Assembly: GCA_002781745.1 (NCBI GenBank)
Contig: PFFW01000133.1
Location: forward strand, 1 to 64,000
DNA length: 64,000 nt
Direction of reading: 5' to 3'
DNA from: Rhodospirillales bacterium CG15_BIG_FIL_POST_REV_8_21_14_020_66_15
GTDB taxonomy: Bacteria; Pseudomonadota; Alphaproteobacteria; Rhodospirillales; Casp-alpha2
The notes below the pieces were generated by a model that was not told the DNA's origin, did no database searches, and was given only the letters and a program-made list of their open reading frames with translations. Each line of letters starts with the position of its first letter. Position 1 is the first letter of the stretch. Positions 15,102 to 23,484 of this stretch are shown here, one piece after another. A program made the translations under genes and the position numbers.

Positions 15102-16727
15102 CCGTACTGAATCGGCCGCCCCCACGTCCATCGGTTGGTCGGTCAGACGGTTGATGTCGCTGCCGAACCTGATGCGGTTCGCGCCCGGCTTCATCAGACC
15201 CAGGCCCACCAGGACGGGCACGGAAAGCTGACCGTCGGGCTCCAACCCGGTTGAGCGCTGATATGCGCGAATGGCCTCTTGGGTCTCCCGCCCCGCCTTG
15301 CCGTCGATCTTGCCGGGATCAAAACCCTTCGCCTTCAGACGACGCTGCAGATCCCTCACCAGTTCACCCGATGCGATGATCTGACGTTTCTTGCCGGGAA
15401 CCCCGCGCTCCGTTGGGGCATCGCCGCCGTCCGCTTCCTTGGCCTTCAGCGCCGCAAGCGCCGACTGCACGGTCGTCACCAAGTCGATCGCCGGCGTGGC
15501 GACGTCCGTTGCGGGCAGATCCCGCGTGGCGGTTTCCGACTCCTGCGTGGCGGTCTCCGTCTCCGGCGGAGCGGGCGACGGGGCCGCATCCGGAGGTTCC
15601 GCGCGTGCGGTCTGCAGGGCTTCATCGGACCCGGGGCGCGCTTCATCGACCACATTCTCGGCTTGACTGTCGGTGGCCGGGGCGTCGCTGGCGGCAGATC
15701 TTCCGCGAGACGGATCGCCCGGGCCCTTGATGCCGAGAACCGGCCCCGGCATCCCCGTGTCGGACCCGACCGCGACGTCCTTCTCGACGTCCCTCGTCCC
15801 GGTCTGCCTCCGGGTATCTTTCGCCGAGGGGCCTGGCTCGGCCGGGGCGCCGCCTTGGGGACGCTCGCGCTCGGAGGGGGCGGCCGCTTCGCCTTCCGCA
15901 ATCTGTACCCGGACCGGAGGTGCGGAAGACGGAACCGGGGCCGGCGATGCGGTCTGCGGCGTGGCCGGCGGAACCGGCGGCGGCGCGACCTTCAACGTGT
16001 GCCGTTCCGCCCCGGCTTCCGGCACCGCGGAATCGCGCCGGCCGTCCAACAGGGCGAGGATGTCGGCATTTTCAAGCGGATGGCTTGCCATCAGGCCGAT
16101 GACCAGGCCGAAAGCCAATGACAGGGCCACGCCCAGCCAGATGTGGCGATGCGGCGAAGGCTCGGCCTGAATGTGAATGGGAATGTCGACACCCGCCGCC
16201 CTTCGTTCGCTCGACGGGCGATCCGAATCCTCTGCCCGAATCCCCTTGGCGCCGCGGGCATGTCCGGCAGGGGTCGCCTGCCCATGGCGGCGGCCGTTCC
16301 CGGAATCCGCTTCCGACGCGGAGGAGGACAAGTCCGGCTGGTCGCCGTCGACGGGCGCCCGGGCGGCGGCACGGTTGTTCCGCCGAGCCATGAACGGGGT
16401 CCGCGCGCCGTCGCGGTCAGCGTCGTCTTCCGCGCCCGGCACGCGATAGAACGCCGCACCGCAATGACGGCAGACCACCGCTTCTTCATGGACACTGGCA
16501 CCGCAATGGGAACACCGCTGCGTGCCGGCAGGCAACCCGAAGCGAATGGGCGACCAATGCCGGTCGCGCTGCTGCGGCTTCAGAAGCAGAACATGAGGAA
16601 CGGCCAGAGGTCCAAGGACGGCGCCGTAAACACCCCACGGGAAGCCGGCGCGGCCTTTCGTCCGCGCGACCACGCCAACCAGGATGCCGGCGCCCGCAGC
16701 GATCGAAATCCATAAAGTAAACAGCAT
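15075..16727 (-). CDS. Zinc-ribbon membrane protein with peptidoglycan-binding domain
   Basis: A 550-aa protein with an unusual domain order. It has an N-terminal membrane segment (about 2-22, then 30-50), a zinc ribbon CSHCG...CRHCG (about 70-90), a charged low-complexity stretch, a second membrane helix (IWLGVALSLAFGLVIGLMA, about 190-210), a long Pro/Ala/Glu/Thr-rich periplasmic linker of more than 200 residues and a C-terminal PG_binding_1 domain (about 455-515: LVRDLQRRLKAKGFDPGKID ... IRAYQR). The start at 16727 has GGAGGA upstream; the open frame continues to 16850 without support. The topology would place the ribbon inside and the wall-binding domain outside, tying a cytoplasmic event to the cell wall. 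It converges with, and overlaps by 27 bp, the beta-barrel gene. Confidence 0.75.
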   Translation of the reverse strand: MLFTLWISIAAGAGILVGVVARTKGRAGFPWGVYGAVLGPLAVPHVLLLKPQQRDRHWSPIRFGLPAGTQRCSHCGASVHEEAVVCRHCGAAFYRVPGAEDDADRDGARTPFMARRNNRAAARAPVDGDQPDLSSSASEADSGNGRRHGQATPAGHARGAKGIRAEDSDRPSSERRAAGVDIPIHIQAEPSPHRHIWLGVALSLAFGLVIGLMASHPLENADILALLDGRRDSAVPEAGAERHTLKVAPPPVPPATPQTASPAPVPSSAPPVRVQIAEGEAAAPSERERPQGGAPAEPGPSAKDTRRQTGTRDVEKDVAVGSDTGMPGPVLGIKGPGDPSRGRSAASDAPATDSQAENVVDEARPGSDEALQTARAEPPDAAPSPAPPETETATQESETATRDLPATDVATPAIDLVTTVQSALAALKAKEADGGDAPTERGVPGKKRQIIASGELVRDLQRRLKAKGFDPGKIDGKAGRETQEAIRAYQRSTGLEPDGQLSVPVLVGLGLMKPGANRIRFGSDINRLTDQPMDVGAADSVRSVLGNETD

Positions 16728-17006
16728 GCGGGAGTCCTCCCTTTGCCTGTCAACGAATGAACGATGCGAAGGGTGCACGGCCCTGCTCCGGAATACCGGA
16801 CATATAAGAGAGACCGCCTGGAACCGCCGATATTCCAACGAAGGCGGCACCGGTTCCTGGACGGCGCGGAATATCCTTATCCCCGAGCAGTCTATGAATC
16901 ACAGCCCGGGCGGGTCCCGGGTCACGGGGACGGGTCGACGCCCGCCCCTTCGGGACCGGCGCCTGTCAAGACACGGACCCACATTGAACAGCTCGAGGTA
17001 AGAAAC

Positions 17007-17882
17007 ATGCAGGATACCCATTACGGTGAGAACGCGGGTTACGGCGCGAGCGGCGATCGGGTCGAGTCCGACGCCGGTCCGGTTCCCGGACCACGCGTCG
17101 CCTTCATCGACGGTGACGACGTGTTCCGGACCGCCCTGGCGGCCTGCCTGCGGGCAGAGGGCTTCGACGTCCTCGAATACCACGATGTCGGCGCGGCGCT
17201 TGAGGAGGTCCCCCATGCAGGGGCGCTCGACGCCGTCCTGGCGGACACGGGCAAGGACAACCGCAACGGCGAGAAACTGCTGTCCGAACTTCGCAACCTG
17301 GGCTGTGAGATTCCCGTGGCGGTCATGGCGCGGACCAGCGACAACGGCACGGAAGAGGCGGCGTTTCTCCACGGCGCTTCCGACTTCCTGCTGAAAAACC
17401 GCGGCCCGACCATCGTCGCGAAACGCCTCCACCTCATGATCAACGGTGTGAAGTGCGGCAAGGAAGCCGTTTCATACGAAGACGACGAGATCCTGGAAGT
17501 GGGCCGCCTGACGCTGCGGCTCGAAAGTCACCGCGCACTATGGCGGCGCGTGCAGGTCCCGTTGACAGTCACGGAGTTCAAGATCGTCCGACTGCTCGCA
17601 TGCGGGCTCGGTCGGACCTATTCCTACCGCGAAATCTACGACGTCGTGCATGGTACCGGCTTCATCGCGGGCGACGGGCTCGACGGTTTCCGCATCAATG
17701 TGCGGTCCCTGATCAAGAAGATCCGCCAGCGATTCCGCGCCATCGATTCCGGATTTGACGAGATCGAGAACGTGCCAGGAATGGGGTACCGCTGGCGGCC
17801 GTCGGAACTCGCGAACGCCGTCGCCCTCATGCCCAACTGGCAATCGTCAATGAAACACAACGCTGACCGGCTGGTCGCATAG
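17007..17882 (+). CDS. Response regulator heading the exopolysaccharide locus
   Basis: A 291-aa paralogue of the regulator at 3818-4567. The receiver keeps an acidic patch (DGDD), a candidate phospho-acceptor Asp in LADTGKDN, Thr in MARTS and Lys in LLKNRG, but the surroundings are divergent from canonical receivers, so phosphorylation is not assured. The output domain repeats the paralogue's unusual tail (RINVRSLIKKIRQRF ... ENVPGMGYRWR). The ATG at 17007 has GAGGTAAG upstream. It lies 40 bp before manC and probably controls the exopolysaccharide operon. There is no adjacent kinase, so the sensor at 2324-3817 may serve both paralogues. Confidence 0.87.
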   Translation: MQDTHYGENAGYGASGDRVESDAGPVPGPRVAFIDGDDVFRTALAACLRAEGFDVLEYHDVGAALEEVPHAGALDAVLADTGKDNRNGEKLLSELRNLGCEIPVAVMARTSDNGTEEAAFLHGASDFLLKNRGPTIVAKRLHLMINGVKCGKEAVSYEDDEILEVGRLTLRLESHRALWRRVQVPLTVTEFKIVRLLACGLGRTYSYREIYDVVHGTGFIAGDGLDGFRINVRSLIKKIRQRFRAIDSGFDEIENVPGMGYRWRPSELANAVALMPNWQSSMKHNADRLVA

Positions 17883-17922
17883 GGGCCGCCCGGTTCGCAG
17901 GGAGAGCAAAGTGGAGGAGACG

Positions 17923-19383
17923 ATGAACCTGCCTGTCGCCAGCCAGCTTCGGTGCGCCGATCCCGGCGCGAACGTCTATCCCGTGATCCTGTGCGGAGGT
18001 TCGGGACGGCGGCTGTGGCCGATGTCGCGCCAGGCCTATCCGAAGCAGTTTCTCCGGCTTTACTCCGGCCAGAGCCTGCTGCAGGAAACCGTCCTGCGGG
18101 CACGCAAGCTGATGGGTAGCGCGCGCCCTTTCATGCTGTGCAGCGAGGCCCACAAGTTCCTTGTGGCGGACCACCTCAAGGAGATCGACGTCGAGCCCTT
18201 GACGATCGTCTGCGAGCCTGCGTCCCGCAATACCGCGCCCGCCCTTGCCGTGGCCGCGTTGATCCTGCGCGAGATCGACCCCGAGGCAATCATCCTAGCG
18301 ATGCCTTCCGACCATCGGATCGCCGACGAGGACGACTTCGTCCGCACGATCGCCAACGCGACCTCGGTCGCGGAGGACGGGTGGCTCACGACGCTCGGCA
18401 TTACACCGACGGCAAGCGAGACGGGATACGGGTACATCCGCGTCGGCGGTCCGGTGGACGGTAATTACAGCATCCGCAGGGTCGCACGGTTCGAGGAGAA
18501 GCCGAATAAGGCGCGCGCGGAAAAGCTCCTGGAGGGCGGCGAGCATCTTTGGAACAGCGGCATCTTCCTGTTCCCCGTCGGGAAGCTGCTGGACGAAATG
18601 CGGCGAACCGCGCCGGAGGTCGTCGACGCCTGTCTCGACGCACTGGCGAAGGCGACCTGCACGCAGGATTACGTCATGCTTGACCGCGCCTATGCGAGAT
18701 CTCCCGACATCTCGGTCGACCACGCTGTCCTGGAACATACCGAGGGCGCCGCGGTCGTCAAAGCCGACATGGGCTGGAGCGACATCGGATCGTGGCACGC
18801 GCTCCGCGAAACGCAGGGCGCCGACGCCGACGGCAACGTGGTCGACGGCAACGTAATCGTCGACGACGTCTCCAACTCGTACATAAAGGCCAATGGCCGC
18901 CTGGTCGCGGCGATCGGGCTGCGCGACGTCGTCGTCGTGGACACGGACGACGCGGTGCTCGTCAGCAGCGCCGACCACATCGGCCGCCTGGGCGCGATGG
19001 TCAGCCGCATCAACGCCGCCGGGTTCCCGGAAGCCTCGCAGCACAGCCTGGTTCACCGGCCGTGGGGCAGCTATCAGACGATCGACGACGGCACGCGATA
19101 TCAGGTCAAGCATATCTTCGTGAAGCCGGGCGGCCGGCTGAGTCTGCAGATGCACCATCACCGCGCCGAACATTGGGTCGTCGTCGGCGGCACGGCGCGG
19201 GTCACCTGCGGCGACGAGACCCGCCTGCTGAGAGAGAACGAATCCCTTCACATACCCATGGGAACGACCCATCGCCTGGACAACCCCGGCAAAATTCCTC
19301 TGCACCTGATCGAGGTTCAAGTGGGCCCCTACCTGGGCGAGGACGACATCGTCCGTTTCGAAGATACCTACGGGAGGATTTGA
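17923..19383 (+). CDS. manC: Mannose-1-P guanylyltransferase/mannose-6-P isomerase
   Basis: A 486-aa bifunctional enzyme (CpsB/AlgA type) making GDP-mannose from mannose-1-P and GTP and isomerising fructose-6-P to mannose-6-P. The N-terminal nucleotidyltransferase domain has the pyrophosphorylase signature GGSGRRLWP and the FxEKP motif. The C-terminal cupin (about 375-480) carries the isomerase metal site region QMHHHRAEHW. I prefer the ATG at 17923 behind GGAGG; a GTG at 17911 is possible. It is followed 3 bp later by galE. With the mutase at 6313 and gmd/fcl at the far end, this completes the GDP-fucose pathway. Confidence 0.94.
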   Translation: MNLPVASQLRCADPGANVYPVILCGGSGRRLWPMSRQAYPKQFLRLYSGQSLLQETVLRARKLMGSARPFMLCSEAHKFLVADHLKEIDVEPLTIVCEPASRNTAPALAVAALILREIDPEAIILAMPSDHRIADEDDFVRTIANATSVAEDGWLTTLGITPTASETGYGYIRVGGPVDGNYSIRRVARFEEKPNKARAEKLLEGGEHLWNSGIFLFPVGKLLDEMRRTAPEVVDACLDALAKATCTQDYVMLDRAYARSPDISVDHAVLEHTEGAAVVKADMGWSDIGSWHALRETQGADADGNVVDGNVIVDDVSNSYIKANGRLVAAIGLRDVVVVDTDDAVLVSSADHIGRLGAMVSRINAAGFPEASQHSLVHRPWGSYQTIDDGTRYQVKHIFVKPGGRLSLQMHHHRAEHWVVVGGTARVTCGDETRLLRENESLHIPMGTTHRLDNPGKIPLHLIEVQVGPYLGEDDIVRFEDTYGRI

Positions 19384-19386
19384 GGA

Positions 19387-20427
19387 ATGCAGAAGACCGT
19401 GGTCGTCACGGGCGGCGCCGGATTCATCGGAAGTCACGTATGCAAGGAGTTGAGCCGCGCCGGGTACCTGCCGGTGGTTTTCGACAACCTGTCGAACGGC
19501 CACCGCGAGTCCGTCCGCTGGGGGCCGTTGACCGTCGGCGACGTCGCCGATGCCGAAGCCCTGCTGACCGCGTTCAAGGTCCACTCTCCCCACGCCGTGA
19601 TCCACCTTGCGGGATACATCGCCGCCGGCGAGTCGGTCGAGGACCCCGCCAAATACTACGGCAACAACCTCCGCACCACCCTGATGCTCCTGGAGGTGAT
19701 GCGCGAAACAAAGGTCTCGAAGATCGTGTTCTCATCCAGCGCCGCGGTCTACGGAACGCCGGACGGCATCCCGATCAAGGAGACGGCCCCGATGCTGCCG
19801 ACCAATCCCTACGGGCACACGAAACTGATGAGCGAACAGATGCTGAGAGACCATTCGAACTGCGGCATATCCTCGATTTCGCTTCGCTATTTCAATGCCG
19901 CCGGCGCGGACCCGGACGGCGAACTGGGGGAACGGCACGAGCCGGAGACCCACCTGATCCCGCTCGTCCTCGAAACCGCCGCAGGCCTGAGATCGCATGT
20001 CGACGTGTTCGGCGACCACTACCCGACCCCCGACGGCACTTGCATTCGCGACTATATCCATGTCAGCGACCTGGCGCGGGCCCATGTCCTGGCCCTCAAG
20101 CGCCTTGAGAACGCCGACGGCGCGATGGCCTTCAATCTGGGCAACGGCAATGGGTTCAGCGTCCTTGACGTCATCTCCGCGGCCGAGCAGGTAACCGGCC
20201 GGAACGTGCCGGTGGTCATCCGGGATCCCCGGCCGGGGGATCCGGTGACGTTGGTCGCCGATGCGACGCGGGCCCGTGCCGAACTCGATTGGCGACAGGA
20301 GTTCGGCGATCTTGAGATACAGATCCGACACGCCTGGAATTGGCATCTCCGAACCGCGGGCATCCGAACTCTTCGTCCTGCCCGTAACCGGCGGGCGGAG
20401 GTCGAGCCCAGGATTGCCACCAACTGA
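19387..20427 (+). CDS. galE: UDP-glucose 4-epimerase
   Basis: A 346-aa short-chain dehydrogenase-type epimerase converting UDP-glucose to UDP-galactose. The NAD-binding motif GGAGFIG is at 9-15, the catalytic Ser lies in SSSAAVYG, and the Tyr/Lys pair in NPYGHTK. Length and the C-terminal RRPGDP-like element (RDPRPGDP) match GalE. GAGGA precedes the ATG. It is the second gene of the exopolysaccharide operon and supplies galactose to the repeat unit. The last 30 residues are Arg-rich and beyond the usual end of the family. Confidence 0.92.
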   Translation: MQKTVVVTGGAGFIGSHVCKELSRAGYLPVVFDNLSNGHRESVRWGPLTVGDVADAEALLTAFKVHSPHAVIHLAGYIAAGESVEDPAKYYGNNLRTTLMLLEVMRETKVSKIVFSSSAAVYGTPDGIPIKETAPMLPTNPYGHTKLMSEQMLRDHSNCGISSISLRYFNAAGADPDGELGERHEPETHLIPLVLETAAGLRSHVDVFGDHYPTPDGTCIRDYIHVSDLARAHVLALKRLENADGAMAFNLGNGNGFSVLDVISAAEQVTGRNVPVVIRDPRPGDPVTLVADATRARAELDWRQEFGDLEIQIRHAWNWHLRTAGIRTLRPARNRRAEVEPRIATN

Positions 20428-20563
20428 TCACACGTCCGACGTGAACGGCTTGGTATCCTGTTGCCCAGGCTCAAGGAAGGGTATGCCAGCGGCCCTGGTG
20501 GGCCGGGCCGAGACAAGCAGACGGGTTGCCACATCTACAGAGAGCTAAGCGGACCGCCAAGGA

Positions 20564-21166
20564 ATGGAGTTCCACGGATCAACTTCCTGCGTTGACGGCA
20601 AGGCCCGCCGGCACCGGTTCGTCCGGGCGGCAGGGGTCTTGGCCGCCGCGCTTCTTCTGGTAGCATGCGACACACGTCCGACGCCGGCAACGTTCGCGTC
20701 CGACCGGGTGTCCACCGGTTACCGTCTGGGTCCCGGTGACACGCTGCAGATCGACGTATTCGGCGACGATTCCGTTTCCGGAAAGTACACGATCGACGGC
20801 GAGGGAACGGTGACGATGCCGCTGATCGGGCGGGTCGAGGCCGGCGGCGAGACGCCCCAGGAGTTGACGGCGCGGATCGGCAAGAAGCTGACCGACTTCA
20901 TGCACGACCCGAAGGTCAACGTTCAACTGCTGAGCCACCGGCCGGTCTACATCGTCGGTGAGGTCCGTCAACCGGGCAGTTATCCGTTCGTCGACGGCAT
21001 GACGGTGCTCAAGGCCGTCGCCATCGCCGGCGGGTTCACCTACCGGGCCAAGACCGGGCTCTTCGTCATCGACCGTGCCGTCAACCAGGGCGAACCTTTA
21101 GCGGCGACCCCGGAAACGCCGCTGTTGCCTGGAGACGTCGTGACGGTACAGGAAAGGTATTTTTGA
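20564..21166 (+). CDS. wza: Polysaccharide export lipoprotein (Wza/GumB type)
   Basis: A 200-aa outer-membrane polysaccharide export protein. The signal peptide ends in a lipobox (LLLVAC, Cys at about 35). The Poly_export domain starts at TGYRLGPGDTLQIDVFG, and an SLBB domain follows (PVYIVGEVRQPGSYPF). It is short compared with E. coli Wza (about 380 aa) and corresponds to the GumB-like class lacking the extra SLBB repeats and the outer-membrane helix. Its stop overlaps the start of wzc by 4 nt, so the export pair is translationally coupled. Confidence 0.93.
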   Translation: MEFHGSTSCVDGKARRHRFVRAAGVLAAALLLVACDTRPTPATFASDRVSTGYRLGPGDTLQIDVFGDDSVSGKYTIDGEGTVTMPLIGRVEAGGETPQELTARIGKKLTDFMHDPKVNVQLLSHRPVYIVGEVRQPGSYPFVDGMTVLKAVAIAGGFTYRAKTGLFVIDRAVNQGEPLAATPETPLLPGDVVTVQERYF

Positions 21167-23484
21167 TGACGAATGGTCCCAACCACGGCCTGCTTCCGCA
21201 CCACCAGGCGGCGCCGGCGCCGATGTGGTACCAGCCCATGCCGGCAGCGCCCTATGCAATGCCGCCGGAGGCCGACGGATGGGATCTTTTGCGGCGTATC
21301 TGGCGGCGGAAGGGGCTGGTCCTCGCGATCACCGTTCTCGTCGTCGCGCTGGCCGCCGCAGTCGTTGTGGCGATGCCGTCCCGCTACACGGCGGACACGC
21401 GCGTCTTGGTCGGCGTCCAGGACCCGAACGTGCTGAACGTGCAGTCGGTGCTCAAGGCGATTTCCCCCGACGACAGCACGATCCGCAGCGAGGCCTACAT
21501 CGTCGCATCGCGTAGCATGGCCCGTGAGGTCGCCTACAGACTGGCACTGGACACGTCGCCGCAGTTCAATCCCGACCTGGCGCCCGAGCCGACGTGGCTC
21601 GACCTGCTGCATCCGGGATACCTGCTGGCGACGGTGAAGGGCGGTGTCGACTACGTGGCGTCGGCGATCGGGTTGACGGACGAGGGTGATGCTCCCTCGG
21701 CCAGGGGCGCGACCGAGACCGAGGACGAACATCAGCGTTACATCCGGCAGACGATCGAATCCCGGTTGCTGGACGGCCTGACGGTCGAGCCGCTCAACCG
21801 GTCGCACGTTCTCAACATCTCAGCCGAATTCGAGGATCCCGCGCTGTCGGCCAGGATCGCCAATTCCTTCGCCCGCGTATACGTGGAACGCCAGCTCGTA
21901 GAGAAGCGCAAGGCCAACCTCAAGGCAAATCAGTGGCTCAAGGCGCAGGTAGCGGACCTGCAGGCCAAGGTGTCGGAATCGGAACGCGCCGTGGAGACCT
22001 ACCGACAAAAGCACGACCTGCTGTCGACCCGGTCCGAAACGCTGATCGGCCAGCAGCTGGCGGCGCTGAATCAGGCGCTCATCGCGGCGGAAAAATCACG
22101 AACCGAAGCGCAGGCCAATCTGGAACAGGCGAAGGGACTGGCCGACGGCAGTCTCGACGTCGAGAACCTGCCGGGGGTGCTGCAGTCGCCGCTCATCCTA
22201 ATGCTGCGCGGAAAACAGGCCGACCTGGCGCGCGAAGCCGCCGACCTGGCGGCCAAGTACACGGCAAAGCACCCGAAGCGACGCCATATCCAGGCCCAGC
22301 TTCGGGATCTCGACTCCAAGATCGGCGCCGAGATTACCCGGATCCGGGGCGGTCTGCGCCACCAGTTGCAGATCGCGACCGAGCAAAGGGATCGCGTGGC
22401 GTCGCAGCTCGAAAGCCTCAAAGCAAGGATGGGGACCGCCAACGAAGAACAGGTCAAGCTGCGTCAGCTCGAACGCCAGGCCGACGCGGACCGCAACATG
22501 CTTGAACAGCTGCTGCAGCGGACCGCCGAAACGTCCCATCAGGACGACCTGCTGAAACCCGACGCGGAAATCATTTCCCACGCCGCCGTGCCCGTGTCGC
22601 CGAGTTTTCCGCCCGACAAGCTGATCATCGTAGTGGCGGTGCTCGGCGGGCTGGGCCTTGGCGTGCTGATCGCGCTTCTCGTGGAGAAGCTAGACCAGAC
22701 CTTTCGCACGTCGGAGGAAATCGAGGAATATACGGGTCTGACGACGCTTGCCGTCCTGCCGCAGGTCAAGCGGGGCCGCTCGAGACCACTGACCCATGTG
22801 ATCGACAATCCCAATTCGGTCTACGCCAACGCGGTCCGCATGCTGACGGCGCGGCTGTCCTTCGATCGTGGAAGCAAGCAGTTGCCGAGCATAGTGATGT
22901 TCACCTCCACGGTCCCGGGGGAAGGAAAGTCCCACACCAGTTGTTCACTCGCCCAGTCGGCGGCCCTGGACGGCAAGAAGGCCGTACTCGTCGACCTGGA
23001 TTGGCGGCAGCCGACGCAGCATCTGAACTTCGATCAGATGAATGACGTGGGCATGCTCGACATCCTGCGCGACGAGGCGTCCCTGGAACAGGCCCTGTAC
23101 CACGATCCGGAATCCGGCGCCGATGTCCTGTTCGCCGGTCGGAACAGGGGAAGGGAGACGCTGTCGGTTTCGCTCGAACGTCTGCGGCTTGTCCTGCAGC
23201 GTCTGGCGACGCAATACGACCTCGTCGTCCTGGACACGCCGCCGCTGGTGGTCACTCCCGAAATGCAGTTCCTTGCACAGATCGCCGATACCGTGGTCTT
23301 CAACGTCCGCTGGGGCAGCACCACCCGCCAAGCCGTGACATCCGAACTGAAGAAGCTGCTCCAGGCCGGAGCCGACATGGCGGGTGTCGTCCTCAGCCAG
23401 GTCGATCTTTCGCAGTACAACAAGTACAGCTACGACGACGGCGGCTACCTGCGGCATCGGCATCTTGTTCGCGAGGCGTATTGA
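21163..23484 (+). CDS. wzc: Polysaccharide co-polymerase and tyrosine autokinase (Wzc type)
   Basis: A 773-aa inner-membrane protein controlling chain length and export. It has an N-terminal Wzz domain with one membrane helix (about 45-68), a long periplasmic coiled coil (about 240-470) and a second helix (about 483-505). The cytoplasmic BY-kinase has Walker A STVPGEGKS (about 580-590), Walker A' VLVDLDWRQ and Walker B LVVLDTPP. The C-terminus has a short tyrosine cluster (QYNKYSYDDGGY...EAY), the expected autophosphorylation region. It overlaps wza by 4 nt and the next gene by 4 nt. Confidence 0.93.
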   Translation: MMTNGPNHGLLPHHQAAPAPMWYQPMPAAPYAMPPEADGWDLLRRIWRRKGLVLAITVLVVALAAAVVVAMPSRYTADTRVLVGVQDPNVLNVQSVLKAISPDDSTIRSEAYIVASRSMAREVAYRLALDTSPQFNPDLAPEPTWLDLLHPGYLLATVKGGVDYVASAIGLTDEGDAPSARGATETEDEHQRYIRQTIESRLLDGLTVEPLNRSHVLNISAEFEDPALSARIANSFARVYVERQLVEKRKANLKANQWLKAQVADLQAKVSESERAVETYRQKHDLLSTRSETLIGQQLAALNQALIAAEKSRTEAQANLEQAKGLADGSLDVENLPGVLQSPLILMLRGKQADLAREAADLAAKYTAKHPKRRHIQAQLRDLDSKIGAEITRIRGGLRHQLQIATEQRDRVASQLESLKARMGTANEEQVKLRQLERQADADRNMLEQLLQRTAETSHQDDLLKPDAEIISHAAVPVSPSFPPDKLIIVVAVLGGLGLGVLIALLVEKLDQTFRTSEEIEEYTGLTTLAVLPQVKRGRSRPLTHVIDNPNSVYANAVRMLTARLSFDRGSKQLPSIVMFTSTVPGEGKSHTSCSLAQSAALDGKKAVLVDLDWRQPTQHLNFDQMNDVGMLDILRDEASLEQALYHDPESGADVLFAGRNRGRETLSVSLERLRLVLQRLATQYDLVVLDTPPLVVTPEMQFLAQIADTVVFNVRWGSTTRQAVTSELKKLLQAGADMAGVVLSQVDLSQYNKYSYDDGGYLRHRHLVREAY

